Below, one piece after another: positions 6,339-7,276 of a stretch of 7,276 bases of DNA. The stretch covers positions 1 to 7,276 of the forward strand of contig DHRX01000119.1 in the NCBI GenBank assembly GCA_002408345.1. The letters are read 5' to 3'. How positions within the stretch are numbered: the stretch's first letter is position 1; each line of letters opens with the position of its first letter. This stretch comes from Firmicutes bacterium UBA5301. Lineage in GTDB: Bacteria > Bacillota > UBA5301. The notes under the pieces are model-generated. The model worked only from the letters and a program-made list of their open reading frames with translations. It was not told the DNA's origin and ran no database searches. The translations under genes were made by a program, and so were the position numbers.

Positions 6339-6860
6339 ATGGATCTGCGGAGTAAAATCAGAGAAGTCCCTGACTTTCCCAAACCGGGAATAAGCTTTAA
6401 GGATATCACCACTCTACTTAAAGATCGGACGGCCTTAAGATATGTCGTTGATCGATTAGCCGAAGAGTTTGCCGGGTTAAAACCGGATGTCGTTGTCGGG
6501 GTTGAATCCCGAGGTTTTATCTTAGGTGCCCCCCTGGCCTACAAGCTTAATACAGGTTTCGTATTAGTTCGAAAGCCAGGCAAATTGCCGGCAGACCGGG
6601 TTCGGGTCGAATACCAGTTGGAGTATGGTACCGATGCTTTAGAGATTCATCGTGATGCTCTACAACCTGGTCAACGGGTATTAGTTATTGATGACCTCTT
6701 AGCTACTGGTGGGACAGTTGCAGCCACCTCTGAGTTAATAAAAAAACTAGGGGCCCAAATTATCGGTTATGGCTTTATCGTCGAATTAACCCCTCTACAG
6801 GGAAGGGAAAAACTTGAAGATGCTAAAGTAGTAACCCTAGTTCAATATGATGAAGATTAA
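6339..6860 (+). CDS. apt: Adenine phosphoribosyltransferase
   Basis: Apt makes AMP from adenine and PRPP in the cytoplasm (purine salvage). The 173-residue length is standard. The N-terminus has the family's VPDFPKPGISFKDIT at 10-24. VGVESRGFILGAPLA spans 53-67, and VRKPGKLP at 77-84 is the characteristic Apt segment near the active-site loop. EYGTDALEIH is at 95-104. The PRPP-binding signature VLVIDDLLATGGT is at 114-126 with both aspartates (118, 119) present. The ATG is preceded by AGGAGG at 6326-6331, seven bases away, and this site overlaps the recJ stop codon. Translational coupling or at least co-transcription with recJ is therefore likely. Its place between recJ and relA matches the order in Bacillus and many other Bacillota. 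Nothing unusual is seen. Confidence 0.97.
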   Translation: MDLRSKIREVPDFPKPGISFKDITTLLKDRTALRYVVDRLAEEFAGLKPDVVVGVESRGFILGAPLAYKLNTGFVLVRKPGKLPADRVRVEYQLEYGTDALEIHRDALQPGQRVLVIDDLLATGGTVAATSELIKKLGAQIIGYGFIVELTPLQGREKLEDAKVVTLVQYDED

Positions 6861-6883
6861 CATGATAAAGTAGGAGCAGTTTT

Positions 6884-7276
6884 GTGAGCAAGGCTCGGTC
6901 GAGAAAATTAATTAAAAAAATATTAAACTATAATCCCGAAGCTGATGTAACAGTAGTCCAACAGGCTTATTCTTTGGCGGCTAAAGCCCATCAAGGTCAA
7001 CGCCGGGACTCTGGAGAACCATACATCGAACATCCGGTAGAGGTTGCTATTCTCTTGGCTGAGCAGGAAATGGATTTGGAAACCATTGCTGCGGCTTTAC
7101 TCCACGATGTAGTTGAAGATACCGAGTATACTTTGACTGACATAGAAGAACAATTCGGTCCATCTATTGCAGCACTAGTCGACGGTGTTACCAAACTTAG
7201 TAAGATTCCGACTTTATCTAAAGAGGAACGGGCTGCAGAAAACTTACGCAAAATGTTTATGGCTATGGCCAAAGAC
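6884..7276 (+). CDS. relA: Bifunctional (p)ppGpp synthetase/hydrolase RelA/SpoT, N-terminal part
   Basis: Only the first 131 codons are present; the frame runs open to the right edge, so the gene is cut by the window, not broken. The visible part is the HD hydrolase domain that degrades (p)ppGpp. It has AHQGQRRDSGEPYIEHP at 35-51 with H50, the LLHDVVEDT motif at 72-80 with H74 and D75, and E78/D79. FGPSIAALVDGVTKLSKI spans 91-108. These residues match the active hydrolase of bifunctional Rel enzymes rather than the degenerate one of proteobacterial RelA. The later catalytic aspartate and the synthetase, TGS and ACT regions lie beyond the window. The GTG start is chosen because AGGAG at 6872-6876 lies seven bases upstream. 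The gene begins 23 bases after apt and is probably co-transcribed with it. Stringent-response control of the cell is the established role of the family. Confidence 0.95.
   Translation, partial: MSKARSRKLIKKILNYNPEADVTVVQQAYSLAAKAHQGQRRDSGEPYIEHPVEVAILLAEQEMDLETIAAALLHDVVEDTEYTLTDIEEQFGPSIAALVDGVTKLSKIPTLSKEERAAENLRKMFMAMAKD

Noticed and set aside
6997..7272. Minus-strand open frame opposite relA
   Set aside because: The plus strand here encodes the conserved HD hydrolase motifs of RelA, so the antisense frame is a shadow.
1..7276. CRISPR arrays, insertion sequences, tRNA or rRNA genes, prophage signals
   Set aside because: No repeated spacer structure, transposase, terminal inverted repeats or structured RNA gene was seen; nearly all sequence is housekeeping coding sequence with uniform base use.

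Overview
The window looks like ordinary chromosome from a member of the Bacillota, most likely a Clostridia-type anaerobe. The reasons are moderate GC with A/T-ending codons, strong AAGGAGG-type ribosome binding sites, frequent GTG starts, genes all on one strand, and the recJ-apt-relA gene order known from Bacillota such as Bacillus subtilis. A ThiN-type thiamine pyrophosphokinase upstream fits the same group. I cannot name a genus from sequence alone.

Layout. (1) Positions 1-693 hold thiN, the end of an operon that enters from the left, followed by a U-rich hairpin terminator at 698-733. (2) A plausible extended -10 promoter at 745-773 starts a compact three-gene unit. It encodes a small glycine-rich DUF456 membrane protein (794-1273), a LapA/DUF1049 membrane anchor joined by a coiled coil to a CASTOR-like ACT module (1291-2079), and a CheX-family protein with the ExxN signature (2131-2613). 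A perfect 7-bp GC-rich inverted repeat at 2637-2654 closes the unit. (3) Positions 2677-7276 hold recJ, apt and the 5' part of relA, closely spaced with good ribosome binding sites. No intergenic stretch exceeds about 100 bases.

The standout is the 1216-residue recJ product. It carries an intact DHH/DHHA1/OB RecJ exonuclease (about residues 1-570), then a HIRAN domain (about 605-697), then a complete RecQ-like SF2 helicase core (about 738-1080) and a C-terminal tail that may be winged-helix. A 5'-to-3' single-strand nuclease, a domain whose eukaryotic relatives bind DNA 3' ends, and a helicase of the RecQ type are thus in one polypeptide, at the normal chromosomal recJ position. This suggests a one-protein DNA-end resection machine; that function is inferred, not shown.

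The second notable item is the LapA-coiled coil-ACT protein, which looks like a membrane-tethered small-molecule sensor and lies beside an orphan CheX-like gene. The remaining genes are conventional: Apt salvages adenine, and RelA (cut by the window edge, hydrolase HD residues intact as far as visible) controls (p)ppGpp.
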